NCBI GenBank assembly: GCA_965644295.1
Contig: CBFFRP010000177.1
Span: 1-41,588 of the forward strand
Length of the DNA: 41,588 nucleotides
Origin: Paraphysomonas bandaiensis
Lineage: Eukaryota; Chrysophyceae
Reading direction: 5' to 3'
This document shows, piece by piece, positions 9,738 through 18,663 of the stretch; within the stretch, counting starts at the first letter, position 1; each line of letters opens with the position of its first letter. The translations under genes were made by a program, and so were the position numbers. The notes under the pieces are model-generated. The model saw nothing but the letters and a program-made list of their open reading frames with translations, was not told the origin of the DNA and searched no databases.

Positions 9738-12700
9738 TGGTAGCGAGCGAGGAGGAGAGAAGGAGGATAGAGGAGTAGTTCCTCAGTTCAACGAGACTAA
9801 CGTTGAACAATGGATTGAGGACTTCGAGACATTCCTTATGAGGAAGGAACAAAGCGAGGTAGCGGTGGAACTGCCACCTAAGGAGAGCGACTTCGGGGAG
9901 CAGCCACTTACGTTGATGGAGGAGAAGGCGTACAGACAGGCTGTGAAGAGGTATTGGAAGGCGAACGCCATAGCTTATTCTTACTGCAGGGATGCGGTGC
10001 AGCATTCCCCGAAAGCGCTGCGTAAATTCCATCTTACCCACAAAGCGTTCAAGGCAGAAGGGAGTGGTGTAAACAGGTTCAAAACACATGTAATGATTGA
10101 TGAGTTGAAGAAGTGTTTTGCTGGAGGGAAGCAAAATAGGATCAGTGACCTCTTAACTCAATATGGTTCTTTCCGTATGCGTCCGGAGGAGACGGCGAAG
10201 GACTACGTACTACGGTTCGAACTACTGCTGAAGGAACTACAGGAGCAGCAGCAGGATATCTCGGAGGTATCAAAAACAAGTCGACTACGAGAAGGCTTGC
10301 TCAATGAAGAGTATGCTCAACTGAGAGTTGGATTATACTTGATGGATGATGATGTTAATTATGTAACTGTATCACGTAAGATAGAAGGCTATGATGATAC
10401 TATGGCTGGGAAGGAAGCGTTGGAGAAGAAGCGTAAAAGAGTGGAGGAGCTGAACCTGATAGACAGTAAGAAACGATATCGCAGAGAGAGGGATCATCGT
10501 AAGAAGAACAACGGTAAGAAGAAGCCGATGAAGAAGGATACAGAGATTACAGGGCAGCGACCTGGAAGTGCCGAATATACTGGGTGCAGAAATTGTAAGT
10601 CAAAGGAACATCTTGCCATCGATTGTCCAGCATCGAAAAAGAAGTACTCGCAAAGCAAGAGCAAGGCTGTGAGGTTTCAAGATGGAAGGAAACCAGACAA
10701 AAGACTACTTACAGTTGAAAACATCAGGCGTGGAGAGCCAGCGGATTTGTCTGACGAAGACGAAGCAAATATGATCGAGCAACAGGAAGAGTATCATTTG
10801 TCATGTAATGTGTATGAGACGAATATATGCAGTAGTGTGCATGAGGATATTCACTATACATACATTGATACCTGTTGTTCGTCATCAATGTTTTTGATAA
10901 ATGATGTGAATATACTTGATAGTCATATGCACACATCAAAGGTTATTAATGGTTCGAAAAAAGGGTCAGAGATATGCGTCACGAGTGTAGGTTCCCGTGG
11001 AGCATGGAAGAACATTGAGGTATCAAGTCAGATAAATCGGTGTCTTTGTTCTGGACGGAAGTTGAACGATATGGGATATCGATTTACTGTATGGTATGGT
11101 ATACAGATATATGACAGAAATACGGATGAGCTGGTGTTGGAGGGACCTATGAAGAATGGAATGACTGCTGTGCCAACACAGCAGTTATTGGAGCTTCCAG
11201 ACGTATCGACATCCAGTGATTCAGAAGTAAATCTCAGTGACCGTACGGGTGAGGATGAACTGGAGCTGTTACATAGGAGAGCGGGTCATTTTAACAAGCA
11301 TGCGTTGGTAGAAGCCCACAAAAGAATGCTAATTATTGGGACTGGACTGAAACGAAAACATCTCTCGAAACGTGTTTCCAAAGAACAGTGTCTATGTGAT
11401 GTATGCGCCAGGGCGAAGATCACCAGAGTAAGTTTTCGGACAAAGGATGAGGACTCCGTTCGTCCAAATTTCTCGGCCGATATAGCAGTATACTTAAATT
11501 GTCCAGCTCGAGGAGGGGAAATATATGTGCTCAAACTAACACACCATGCCAGTCGGATGTTCTGGTCGGAAGGGCTTGTTCATAGGACTGGGTCATCGGT
11601 ACTGCAGGTTTTCAAGAAGATTTTTGAAGGAGATGTGAAAAGGTACAAATTAGAAATGCATCATTACCATGCAGATGGAGCAGGGGAGCTAATATGTGAT
11701 GAGCTGCGACAATATCTTAGGTCACAGGGTTGCTATCAACATACGTGGAGCTCTACGGACTCTCCTGAGATGAACGCGATTGAGGAGCGGAAATTCAGGA
11801 CCTGTGGTGAGATGACATTAGCGATGCTGATTCAGTCAGGATTGCCTTCACAGTTTTGGCTAGATGCCTACATGGCAGCCAGGTACATATTAATTCGATT
11901 GCCTACAAAGACAGCGAAGGGGTATATGTCCCCTCTTGAATTTTTGACTGGTGAGGCTCCCAACCTGAAATATCTCAGAGTATGGGGGTGTCGTGCGTAT
12001 GTCCTCACTACAAAGGCGGATCGACGGAAAGACTGGGACGACAAGGCCCTTATCGGATATCTGATAGGATATTCAGATGAAAAGGTAGGATATGATGTAT
12101 ATCTACCTGCGACTGATAGGGTCGTCACGTCGGTACATGTATTAACTGATGAGTCCATACCGTCACGCTCGGAGAGCTATTTCGCTGAGATAGATGCTCT
12201 TCGAGTGAAGGAGGCCGAGAGACCGAAAATTGTGTCTGACTATGCGGGCTTAGAAGGTACATATCATATTGATGATGAGGATGGTCTTCTCTACAAGACC
12301 ACGAGAGTAGTAGAACGAAAGGGGGTAATAGTAGCCTATCGATCTCTGGTAACTGCAGGTCGGAAGCATATCGAGCACCGGGTGCCGATTCACGTCGAGG
12401 ACGTAGTGCGAATGACTGCAGAAACTCCCGGGAATACCGGATATATAGGAAAGGGGGACGCCCTGAGTACTATGCCAGCCAGGGTGCTGGACCAGGGAAG
12501 ACCTGGAGGGTTACAGGAGAGTCCTGACCCAACCTGTCAGGAGACAGCTGTGAGGTTGCAGACCTCTGAAGACTATGAGTCTGGGGTTGTGAGCGGGGCT
12601 CCTCCCACAACGCACGATGTGCGTGCTCAGGATGAGCAAGGTACGGGTTCTTATATACCTCGTCGACCGATTGAACTAGATGGTGATGGTCGGGTCCGAC

Positions 12701-14433
12701 GCAAACGGCTGCAGCGGAGACTGGCAAACGCGTCAGTTTTAGGAGAGATTAATATGGTTGAAGTACCGGATGCGCATAATATTGATCTTAACCATGCAGA
12801 GACAGAAGATATCAAGATACCAAATTCATATGCCGAGGCAGAGAGATCTCCACAGTATCAACAATGGAGAAAAGCTCGAATGGTGGAGAAGACATCATTG
12901 CTGAAAAGACGTGTCTTGAAGATCGTGAAAATTCCAAGCGGAGTGAAATTAGTTAGAGCGAAATATGTGCATACGGTGAAGCGAGACATACTAGGGAATA
13001 TAGTAAAGTACAAGGCTCGGCTAGTGGCATTAGGAAATCTCCAAGAGAAGAAGGAGGAGGAGCCGTCCACTTTCGCTCCAGTGGTTAAGGGTATAACCAT
13101 TAGACTAGTGTTAGCGATTGCGTTTATGTTACAGATGCATGTGCATCAATTAGATGTATCATCCGCATTTTGCTATGCAGATCTGGAGGATGACGTGTAT
13201 ATGGCACCTCCACCAGATGAGGAATTACTAGCTGGATGGTGTTTTCAACTAATCAAGGCATTGTATGGACTGCGATCTTCACCGCGACAGTGGAATAAAC
13301 ATATTGACAAGTTTATTAAATCATTGCATTTTACTCCGTGTATTTTGGATACGTGTTTGTATATGCGATGGAGTAACGGAAAACTGCATTTATTATTGAT
13401 ATATGTTGATGATATCATAATTGCATCCGCTGATCTGACTTACTTGGAAAGCGTAAAGCGTAGGTTCTGTGAAACATTCGAGATGCATGATCTGGGAGTG
13501 TGTAAGCGATTTCTGAACATCAGGATAACCAGAGGAGAAAATTGGTATATGTTAGATCAATCTGAGTATGCTAAGAATATTATCAAGAAATTCAGCTCAG
13601 TTATGGGAAAGAGTAGTAAGAATAAGGAGGCCCCACTACCTACTAATGTTCAGGATCTGTTGGCAGAGGAACGTGAACTTACGGAGGAGCAGAAGCAGTG
13701 GGTTGACTCATTTCCGTATCGGCAAATTATTGGAGCAGTGTTGTATCTAGCAATGCATACTAGACCTGATCTGGCTTATGCAGTGGGGTTATTGTCTCGA
13801 TTTAGTAGTTGTCCGACATATGCATCGTGCAAACTGGCGATTCACTTATTGAAATATTTGCGTGGAACAATTGATGAGGGCATCAGATTCAGTGGGAGTG
13901 AGTTCGACTTACATGTGTTCAGTGATTCAGATTGGGCTGGTGATAGACTGACTCGGCGATCGACAACAGGATACATTGTGTTCTTATGTGCAGGCGCATT
14001 GGCCTGGCAGTCTAAACTACAGACCACAGTTGCAACTTCGAGCATGGAATCTGAATATATGGCGGAGTATGCGGCTATGCAAGAACTGGTGTGGCTTCGG
14101 GGGGTGTTCAAGGAGCTCGGGCTCTTAGTTGCGAAGCCGACTCCATTCTTTATGGATAGCAAGAGTGCGAAAGATCTCTCCGAGAATCCTGTGTATCATA
14201 AGAGGTCGAAGCATATAGACATCAAGTATCACTGGGTGAGAGAGCATGTAAATGGAAAATTTCCTACGGCAAAGTTGATTCATGTGTCGACGGATGATAT
14301 GGCGGCTGATATTTTCACGAAGGCATTGTCAACGAAACTTTTCAGTCGTCATGAGAAAACTATTACCGGGGTTAAGAGAAGTGTGTCAACCAGAGTTGAG
14401 GAGCAGCAGAAGAAGCGACCCCGAAGAGGTTAA
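9721..14433 (+). CDS. Copia-type Gag-Pol polyprotein, intact single frame (1570 aa)
   Basis: This one uninterrupted frame holds the whole copia protein set in the order that defines the superfamily. An N-terminal Gag of about 280 residues comes first, then a zinc knuckle C289-x2-C-x4-H-x4-C302. An aspartic-protease-like segment follows with D383 in IDTCCSS, where families usually have D-T/S-G. Next are a His/Cys integrase N-terminus (ELLHRRAGH ... CDVC) and an integrase core with D587, D652 and E689 (D-36-E). The reverse transcriptase carries YVDD at 1228-1231, and RNase H has SDSDWAGD and a C-terminal AADIFTKAL. No frameshift separates gag and pol, so Gag:Pol ratio must be set another way. 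The start ATG lies inside the 5' LTR, as in yeast Ty1. The intact frame and identical LTRs suggest recent activity. Confidence 0.97.
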   Translation: MSISQHGSERGGEKEDRGVVPQFNETNVEQWIEDFETFLMRKEQSEVAVELPPKESDFGEQPLTLMEEKAYRQAVKRYWKANAIAYSYCRDAVQHSPKALRKFHLTHKAFKAEGSGVNRFKTHVMIDELKKCFAGGKQNRISDLLTQYGSFRMRPEETAKDYVLRFELLLKELQEQQQDISEVSKTSRLREGLLNEEYAQLRVGLYLMDDDVNYVTVSRKIEGYDDTMAGKEALEKKRKRVEELNLIDSKKRYRRERDHRKKNNGKKKPMKKDTEITGQRPGSAEYTGCRNCKSKEHLAIDCPASKKKYSQSKSKAVRFQDGRKPDKRLLTVENIRRGEPADLSDEDEANMIEQQEEYHLSCNVYETNICSSVHEDIHYTYIDTCCSSSMFLINDVNILDSHMHTSKVINGSKKGSEICVTSVGSRGAWKNIEVSSQINRCLCSGRKLNDMGYRFTVWYGIQIYDRNTDELVLEGPMKNGMTAVPTQQLLELPDVSTSSDSEVNLSDRTGEDELELLHRRAGHFNKHALVEAHKRMLIIGTGLKRKHLSKRVSKEQCLCDVCARAKITRVSFRTKDEDSVRPNFSADIAVYLNCPARGGEIYVLKLTHHASRMFWSEGLVHRTGSSVLQVFKKIFEGDVKRYKLEMHHYHADGAGELICDELRQYLRSQGCYQHTWSSTDSPEMNAIEERKFRTCGEMTLAMLIQSGLPSQFWLDAYMAARYILIRLPTKTAKGYMSPLEFLTGEAPNLKYLRVWGCRAYVLTTKADRRKDWDDKALIGYLIGYSDEKVGYDVYLPATDRVVTSVHVLTDESIPSRSESYFAEIDALRVKEAERPKIVSDYAGLEGTYHIDDEDGLLYKTTRVVERKGVIVAYRSLVTAGRKHIEHRVPIHVEDVVRMTAETPGNTGYIGKGDALSTMPARVLDQGRPGGLQESPDPTCQETAVRLQTSEDYESGVVSGAPPTTHDVRAQDEQGTGSYIPRRPIELDGDGRVRRKRLQRRLANASVLGEINMVEVPDAHNIDLNHAETEDIKIPNSYAEAERSPQYQQWRKARMVEKTSLLKRRVLKIVKIPSGVKLVRAKYVHTVKRDILGNIVKYKARLVALGNLQEKKEEEPSTFAPVVKGITIRLVLAIAFMLQMHVHQLDVSSAFCYADLEDDVYMAPPPDEELLAGWCFQLIKALYGLRSSPRQWNKHIDKFIKSLHFTPCILDTCLYMRWSNGKLHLLLIYVDDIIIASADLTYLESVKRRFCETFEMHDLGVCKRFLNIRITRGENWYMLDQSEYAKNIIKKFSSVMGKSSKNKEAPLPTNVQDLLAEERELTEEQKQWVDSFPYRQIIGAVLYLAMHTRPDLAYAVGLLSRFSSCPTYASCKLAIHLLKYLRGTIDEGIRFSGSEFDLHVFSDSDWAGDRLTRRSTTGYIVFLCAGALAWQSKLQTTVATSSMESEYMAEYAAMQELVWLRGVFKELGLLVAKPTPFFMDSKSAKDLSENPVYHKRSKHIDIKYHWVREHVNGKFPTAKLIHVSTDDMAADIFTKALSTKLFSRHEKTITGVKRSVSTRVEEQQKKRPRRG
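9738..9747 (+). other. Primer-binding site matching the 3' end of initiator tRNA-Met
   Basis: TGGTAGCGAG follows the LTR with no spacer. TGGTAGC is the complement of the usual GCUACCA 3' end of eukaryotic initiator tRNA-Met, and the first eight bases agree with my recollection of the Ty1 primer-binding site. It lies inside the gag reading frame, so the site is also translated. Confidence 0.65.
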
Positions 14434-14607
14434 AGGTGTGTTTTAGTGGGTGAGAATCCCACATAACTATATATCTAGTTGACTGCTAGTTATATATGTA
14501 TCTTGATAAGATTTCACATCTATTTTACCTATGAGACTAGTTTATAGCATGAAGATCACTGTACTCATTGTTGTTTTCGTATCACTGCATTCTACATTGA
14601 GTGGGAG
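14434..14607 (+). other. 3' untranslated internal region with polypurine tract
   Basis: This lies between the gag-pol stop and the 3' LTR. It ends in GAGTGGGAG (14599-14607), a purine-rich run directly abutting the LTR and placed where plus-strand synthesis is primed. An inverted word pair ACTATATATCTAGTTGACTG / CTAGTTATATATG lies near 14466-14496 and can fold back. There is no other gene. Confidence 0.6.
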
Positions 14608-14900
14608 TATTAGAATATGGACTGTATCCTAGTATATTCAATGTGGTACTTGAAGACAATGTACGAGAATACAGTGAAGTATGGTGATGTGTAGATGCTG
14701 TTATGATATTGAGAAAACTGAAATAGTTTGCTCTTTCAAGATATGTTTAGTAGCGAAAGGTCTACAGAAGTAGTGATTTATGCATGGCACAAAACGAGCT
14801 TGTGTTGTTTAACACAATTTGTGTAAACGATATTAATAAATCTATCTAGTCTAACAACTTAATCTCTCTTTGATCTAAGTAAAATGAGCATTTCCCAACA
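14608..14900 (+). mobile_element. 3' LTR of Ty1/copia retrotransposon (293 bp)
   Basis: This matches the 5' LTR base for base as far as I can read. It ends CCCAACA and is followed by the CATGT duplication. Because the LTR holds the gag ATG, read-out from this copy enters a short frame (M-S-I-S-Q-H-M-stop) that runs through the duplication. Confidence 0.92.
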
Positions 14901-14905
14901 CATGT
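14901..14905. repeat. Target-site duplication CATGT, right side of copia element
   Basis: This is the second copy of the 5-bp duplication found at 9440-9444. It confirms that the complete element of 5456 bp (9445-14900) inserted as one unit. Confidence 0.85.
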
Positions 14906-15095
14906 AGTATTTTCTGTGCCCACAAAGCATACGTGCAGCAAGAAGTTACACAGCTCATCTAGAAACCTCGGTGCTCATGAGCTAGTAATCATGAGCGATA
15001 TTTAAAAACAAGTGCTAAACAAGAGGGCCCCAAAGATATAACTAAAGCACAGCAGCGATACTTATTAATTACAATAGAACACATATAAAAATCAC

Positions 15096-15516
15096 CTATT
15101 CCTTTTTGTGGAACAACTTCTCCACGGCTTCGTTGCCCTGCTTTTTAACGTTCGCAACAATGTTGTTACTCTCTTTGAATATACTTTCAATTCCATCATG
15201 CAAGTAGGAGGCGGTTTGGTTAGTGAATTGCACAATAGGATTGGGCTCAGCATAACGAGACGCTTGCTTCTCTCTCATCTTTCGAACCAACTCCTGATAT
15301 AAACGTAACTAACATACAAAAATTATTAAAGAAGACGAGTCTCACCATCCCATAATCCTTTGAATCTGCTATTGGAGTGATGTTTCGGAATGGCGGCTGG
15401 TTGTCTTCCATATAGCCATACTGACACAGCTCAGTGCGGTACTTAATATGCCGCATAAATACAACAACACTTGCATTGGAAACAACCAACCCGACAAGAA
15501 AAGGACCGGTAGGCAT
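15096..15516 (-). CDS. Small single-span membrane protein, two exons (122 aa), family unknown
   Basis: Exon 1 is 15516-15346 (57 codons) and exon 2 is 15293-15096, joined in phase 0 across a 52-nt GTGAGA...ATCAG intron. The N-terminus begins MPTGPFLVGLVVSNASVVVF, one hydrophobic span of about 18 residues followed by a basic stretch (MRHIKYR), so the protein is likely anchored with its C-terminus on the cytosolic or matrix side. The rest is polar and probably helical (QTASYLHDGIESIFKESNN ... EAVEKLFHKKE). I do not recognise the family; size and layout would suit a small mitochondrial or ER membrane factor, but that is a guess. The frame is open for 16 codons upstream of the chosen ATG before the microsatellite region, so a longer 5' exon is not excluded. 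Confidence 0.7.
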
Positions 15517-15602
15517 GATATTGGAAGATAATGATGAGATATGTGTTGTATAATCACTACCTGCAAGTACTGTAAACTCCTGCTTGACTATACCCCTACC
15601 TG

Positions 15603-15896
15603 CATACATACATACATACATACATACATACATACATACATACATACATACATACATACATACATACATACATACATACATACATACATACATACATACA
15701 TACATACATACATACATACATACATACATACATACATACATACATACATACATACATACATACATACATACATACATACATACATACATACATACATACA
15801 TACATACATACATACATACATACATACATACATACATACATACATACATACATACATACATACATACATACATACATACATACATACATACATACA

Positions 15897-15930
<34 letters not shown>

Positions 15931-16107
15931 CATACATACATACATACATACATACATACATACATACATACATACATACATACATACATACATACATACA
16001 TACATACATACATACATACATACATACATACATACATACATACATACATACATACATACATACATACATACATACATACATACATACATACATACATACA
16101 TACATAC
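15603..16107. repeat. (CATA)n microsatellite, about 126 units
   Basis: About 505 bp of CATA/TACA repeat, almost pure, with one visible interruption (CATATATA) near 15925-15930. It lies about 90 bp upstream of the minus-strand small membrane protein. Because 4 is not a multiple of 3 and no frame of this repeat contains a stop, it produces open frames in all six frames (Met-Tyr-Val-Cys or Ile-His-Thr-Tyr repeats) that are not genes. Confidence 0.98.
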
Positions 16108-16829
16108 CTACCTGCATACCTACCTACACCTACGTACAGAAAAGTGGTAGTTTTCATGTATAAAACAATGATTTTTATTATAAAAGTTTATTCTGTATGA
16201 TTAGGACATCAAGTGCACATCTCTGACATAACATACCATAGATAGCGTATTATCAGACGCTTACATACCTGTAGTGTATAAATGAGCACACGACAGAGTA
16301 GAGCACCTTCTTTCGCCTGACGTCTCGTACGCCTTCTGCCGATAGACTCTGATGTTTTGTAATTAACTGTTGCTACCCTGCAGGGTATACAGTGCACAGA
16401 GGATGGCTGATTGAGAGCAGCTGACTCGCCCTGCATATTGGGTTCACAGGGAAAACTCTATGGAGCTTAGACACTCTTTATAGCGTGAGTTCAGCCGCAT
16501 AATGTATGACTACAGTGGTGTTGTATGAGCCAATTCTCTAACCCTAGAGGATTAATATTGTAGTGGTTTTAGTAGCGAGGAGAGACATACAGCAACAGTG
16601 GCAAAAGCAACATTCAGTGAAGGACATCAAAAGGCAATATGATTATTATATTCAAGAAGGGACAATGATCTAGCTACTGGAATAAATATGGAGAAATATG
16701 TGTAGACATTCATGATACAATGACTTTAAATGGTGTTATGGATTATGGAGTATTATATGAGCAGTTGATTATCAGCAAGTAAAGTATCAGGTCACTCATT
16801 TTGGTTAGGTGTTTATCAAATTCTGAATT
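16108..16829. other. Intergenic; possible upstream exon on minus strand
   Basis: There is no confident gene. A minus-strand frame of 75 codons (16436-16209, starting MQGESAALNQPSSVHC) contains a strong donor-like CTACAG|GTATGT near 16270. This could mark a 5' exon whose intron contains the microsatellite. However, its reading phase does not join cleanly to the frame of the small membrane protein downstream, so I do not model it. Confidence 0.3.
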
Positions 16830-17377
16830 AGCATCAAGTGAGATAGCACTTAACAAAGACTACTTGTGCTGTATAAGAAGTTGATCCATTGTTACCTGGT
16901 TTTGTATGCTTTGTAATCCTTCTTTGACGGATGACCTTTTGCAACTTTCTTAAAGTAGCTATCGTATCTGAAGGTTGACCAACTTGTATAGCATAATCAA
17001 TGAGAGTATGCAAAGCATTTTCTGCTTCCTGGGTAATATCTCCGCCTTACGCCAGCATCGACTTAGTGTGTCCCGGCTTGAATATTTTCCGCTCTTCCAC
17101 AAATCAACAATAATATTCATAGCATCTAGTACAGTAGACTTCGTACCATAATTCATACCGCGACAGCCCGCTTTGCGGCGTTTAGCGGCCTCTTGAGTTT
17201 GGATATAAGATATATGTCTCTTCATTATCACACAGAGCCAACAAATTATGGAGTGACTGAACTCTGTACCTGACCTACACCAAAATCCAAAATTCTTTTC
17301 ACTAGAGACTTTTCATTTCCCACATGGTGCTCTTTACGGGTCCGTGACTTCCTTCTTTCTGGCTCACGACGCTTCAT
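16830..17377 (-). pseudogene. C-terminal remnant of a pogo/Tigger-type DDE transposase
   Basis: From the ATG at 17377 the minus strand reads a basic segment (MKRREPERRKSRTRKEHH). A plausible 83-nt intron follows, then GTKSTVLDAMNIIVDLWKSG and SSRDTLSRCWRKAEILP. The pattern LDA-x6-7-W ... TL-x2-CWRKA is the stretch at the C-terminal end of the DDE domain in pogo/Tigger/CENP-B-like transposases. Just after it, at about 17044-17020, the continuation ITQEAENALHTLIDYAIQVG is in a different frame with a stop between, so the gene is broken. No N-terminal HTH or catalytic Asp residues lie in this stretch. Assignment is by pattern recognition and is moderately secure. Confidence 0.5.
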
Positions 17378-17775
17378 TGTTTATAAAATTCTTTTTATAA
17401 CATATATTGCTAACATTGTGTATAGTAATTATCAAAGATACTGGGAATGACTAATGACACTGCGAGTACACAAACCGTTTTTTTTATTATAGATAATATG
17501 GTTCGTGAAAGAAAATAGCGATATATCGAGTGATAGCTGTATAGGAAACCGCGTTATATATCGCGAGTGGCCTGCACATCACATATTTACATACATACTT
17601 TTACAGCGCATTCGCGTTATGTCTACCATAAAAAATCAAGTTTTTGCACCAGTTATTTCGTCAAAATCACAGTTTTTTTGGGAAAACAAGAATGAAAACC
17701 ATGGTTTTATACTGTATAACATAGAATTATTACATTAGATCTTTGTATTGAGAAAACGTGCTGTATTGTTCTTTG
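17378..17775. other. AT-rich spacer with TIR-like GC-palindromic motif
   Basis: There is no gene I can support. The sequence AACCGCGTTATATATCGCGA at 17547-17566 is close to self-complementary (CGCG-TTATATAT-CGCG). It resembles the CGCGTTATA-type ends I associate with pogo/Tigger elements. A related word TTCGCGTTATG occurs at about 17611-17621. These may be element ends, but I cannot pair them into a full terminal inverted repeat. Confidence 0.3.
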
Positions 17776-18282
17776 TCACGACGATTTGTTGCGCTTCTTT
17801 AAGTAACGTTTAGTCACTTCGGAAGCGGTCTTAACAAACTGGTAGTGAATAGCACAAGCATTTTCACAATTACTTTGCATGGTGAATTCATATACAACAC
17901 GCATGGCATCATTGAATTGTTTCAAAGTTATCTTAGATGAAGTGGTACTGTCTACATTCGTGTCAGTTTGATAATCATCATCTACCATAGCTGTTGGTGG
18001 AGAAATAGAAAAAGATTCCAAGTGCTCCACTTCAGGAAATGAACCCTTCCTTTGCTTCTTGCAGCTTGTGCAATTTTCAATCTTTAGTGTGCCGTCATTC
18101 CAGGCTTTAATCCAATTACATAATTCTGAACGGCTGAATATATTCTTCTTGTATGCTACGAATTGGTTGAGGGATTCGAAACGACCCTCTTTATATTCTT
18201 TCACGAAATTATATTTCTGCACATCCGAGAAACTACTCAACGATATCTTGCGCTTGGTACCGATGCTACATTCATCTGACAT
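17776..18282 (-). CDS. 168-aa protein: CENP-B/pogo-like HTH fused to transposase C-tail, DDE core missing
   Basis: ATG at 18282, stop at 17776, single exon. Residues about 10-65 (KRKISLSSFSDVQKYNFVKE ... FSRSELCNWIKAWNDGTL) look like the N-terminal helix-turn-helix of CENP-B/pogo transposases. KKQRKGSFPEVEHLE near residues 80-95 resembles the opening of the second CENP-B-type HTH (R-K-G-x-FPELE). The expected second helix and the whole DDE domain are absent. After a short acidic linker comes ITLKQFNDAMRVVYEFTMQS, which parallels the tail ITQEAENALHTLIDYAIQ in the neighbouring remnant. This suggests an internally deleted element that kept an open frame. It could be a domesticated DNA-binding protein, a non-autonomous element product, or a chance survival. 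I am fairly sure of the frame and less sure of the family. Confidence 0.5.
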   Translation of the reverse strand: MSDECSIGTKRKISLSSFSDVQKYNFVKEYKEGRFESLNQFVAYKKNIFSRSELCNWIKAWNDGTLKIENCTSCKKQRKGSFPEVEHLESFSISPPTAMVDDDYQTDTNVDSTTSSKITLKQFNDAMRVVYEFTMQSNCENACAIHYQFVKTASEVTKRYLKKRNKSS

Positions 18283-18663
18283 CGCTACATACAGCAGACG
18301 AACACATGCAGGTATGTAAGTATATGTTGTGAATGAATGTGTTCATGGGTAGCACATTCACAATAATATCCAAACTAGGGTTTTTTATTTTAAAACTACA
18401 GGTGTATATAAAAGCGTGGATTTTATAAAAGAAAACCCCACATACCAGACTGCATTCGTCCACCATAACGAGAGTAGCTACCATATGGACGAGTCAACAC
18501 ATGTGCACTCTGCTGTATATCCAGCAGAGTACTGCACATACAATCCATCAGACAGCCAGAGTTTTCTCGCTACCATTCCATTGCTTGCATCGGAAGAATA
18601 GCAGCATCACAACAGCACTGCTTGTGTGCCATTAACTTCTAATCGTTGTTAGACTGTGCTAAT
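18283..18663. other. Divergent upstream region of the methyltransferase gene
   Basis: An inverted word pair TTGTGAATG (18327-18335) / CATTCACAA (18355-18363) can form a hairpin. A 61-codon plus-strand frame at 18416-18601 has no recognisable domain and starts right after a TATA-like box, so it is more likely leader sequence of the methyltransferase than a gene. Confidence 0.4.
18405..18414 (+). promoter_or_regulatory. TATA-box-like element upstream of the methyltransferase
   Basis: TATATAAAAG is a near-canonical TATA box. If used, transcription would begin around 18435-18445, giving a leader of about 220 nt before the ATG at 18664. AT-rich background makes chance occurrence possible. Confidence 0.3.

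Noticed and set aside
9712-10134. Minus-strand 140-codon frame over the start of gag
   Set aside because: It is a shadow of the intact plus-strand gag-pol frame, with no domain of its own.
15588-16157. Six-frame open reading frames of Met-Tyr-Val-Cys and Ile-His-Thr-Tyr repeats
   Set aside because: They are by-products of a stop-free tetranucleotide repeat, not proteins.
18416-18601. 61-codon plus-strand frame upstream of the methyltransferase
   Set aside because: There is no recognised domain, and it begins two bases after a TATA-like box, so its ATG is probably upstream of the transcription start.
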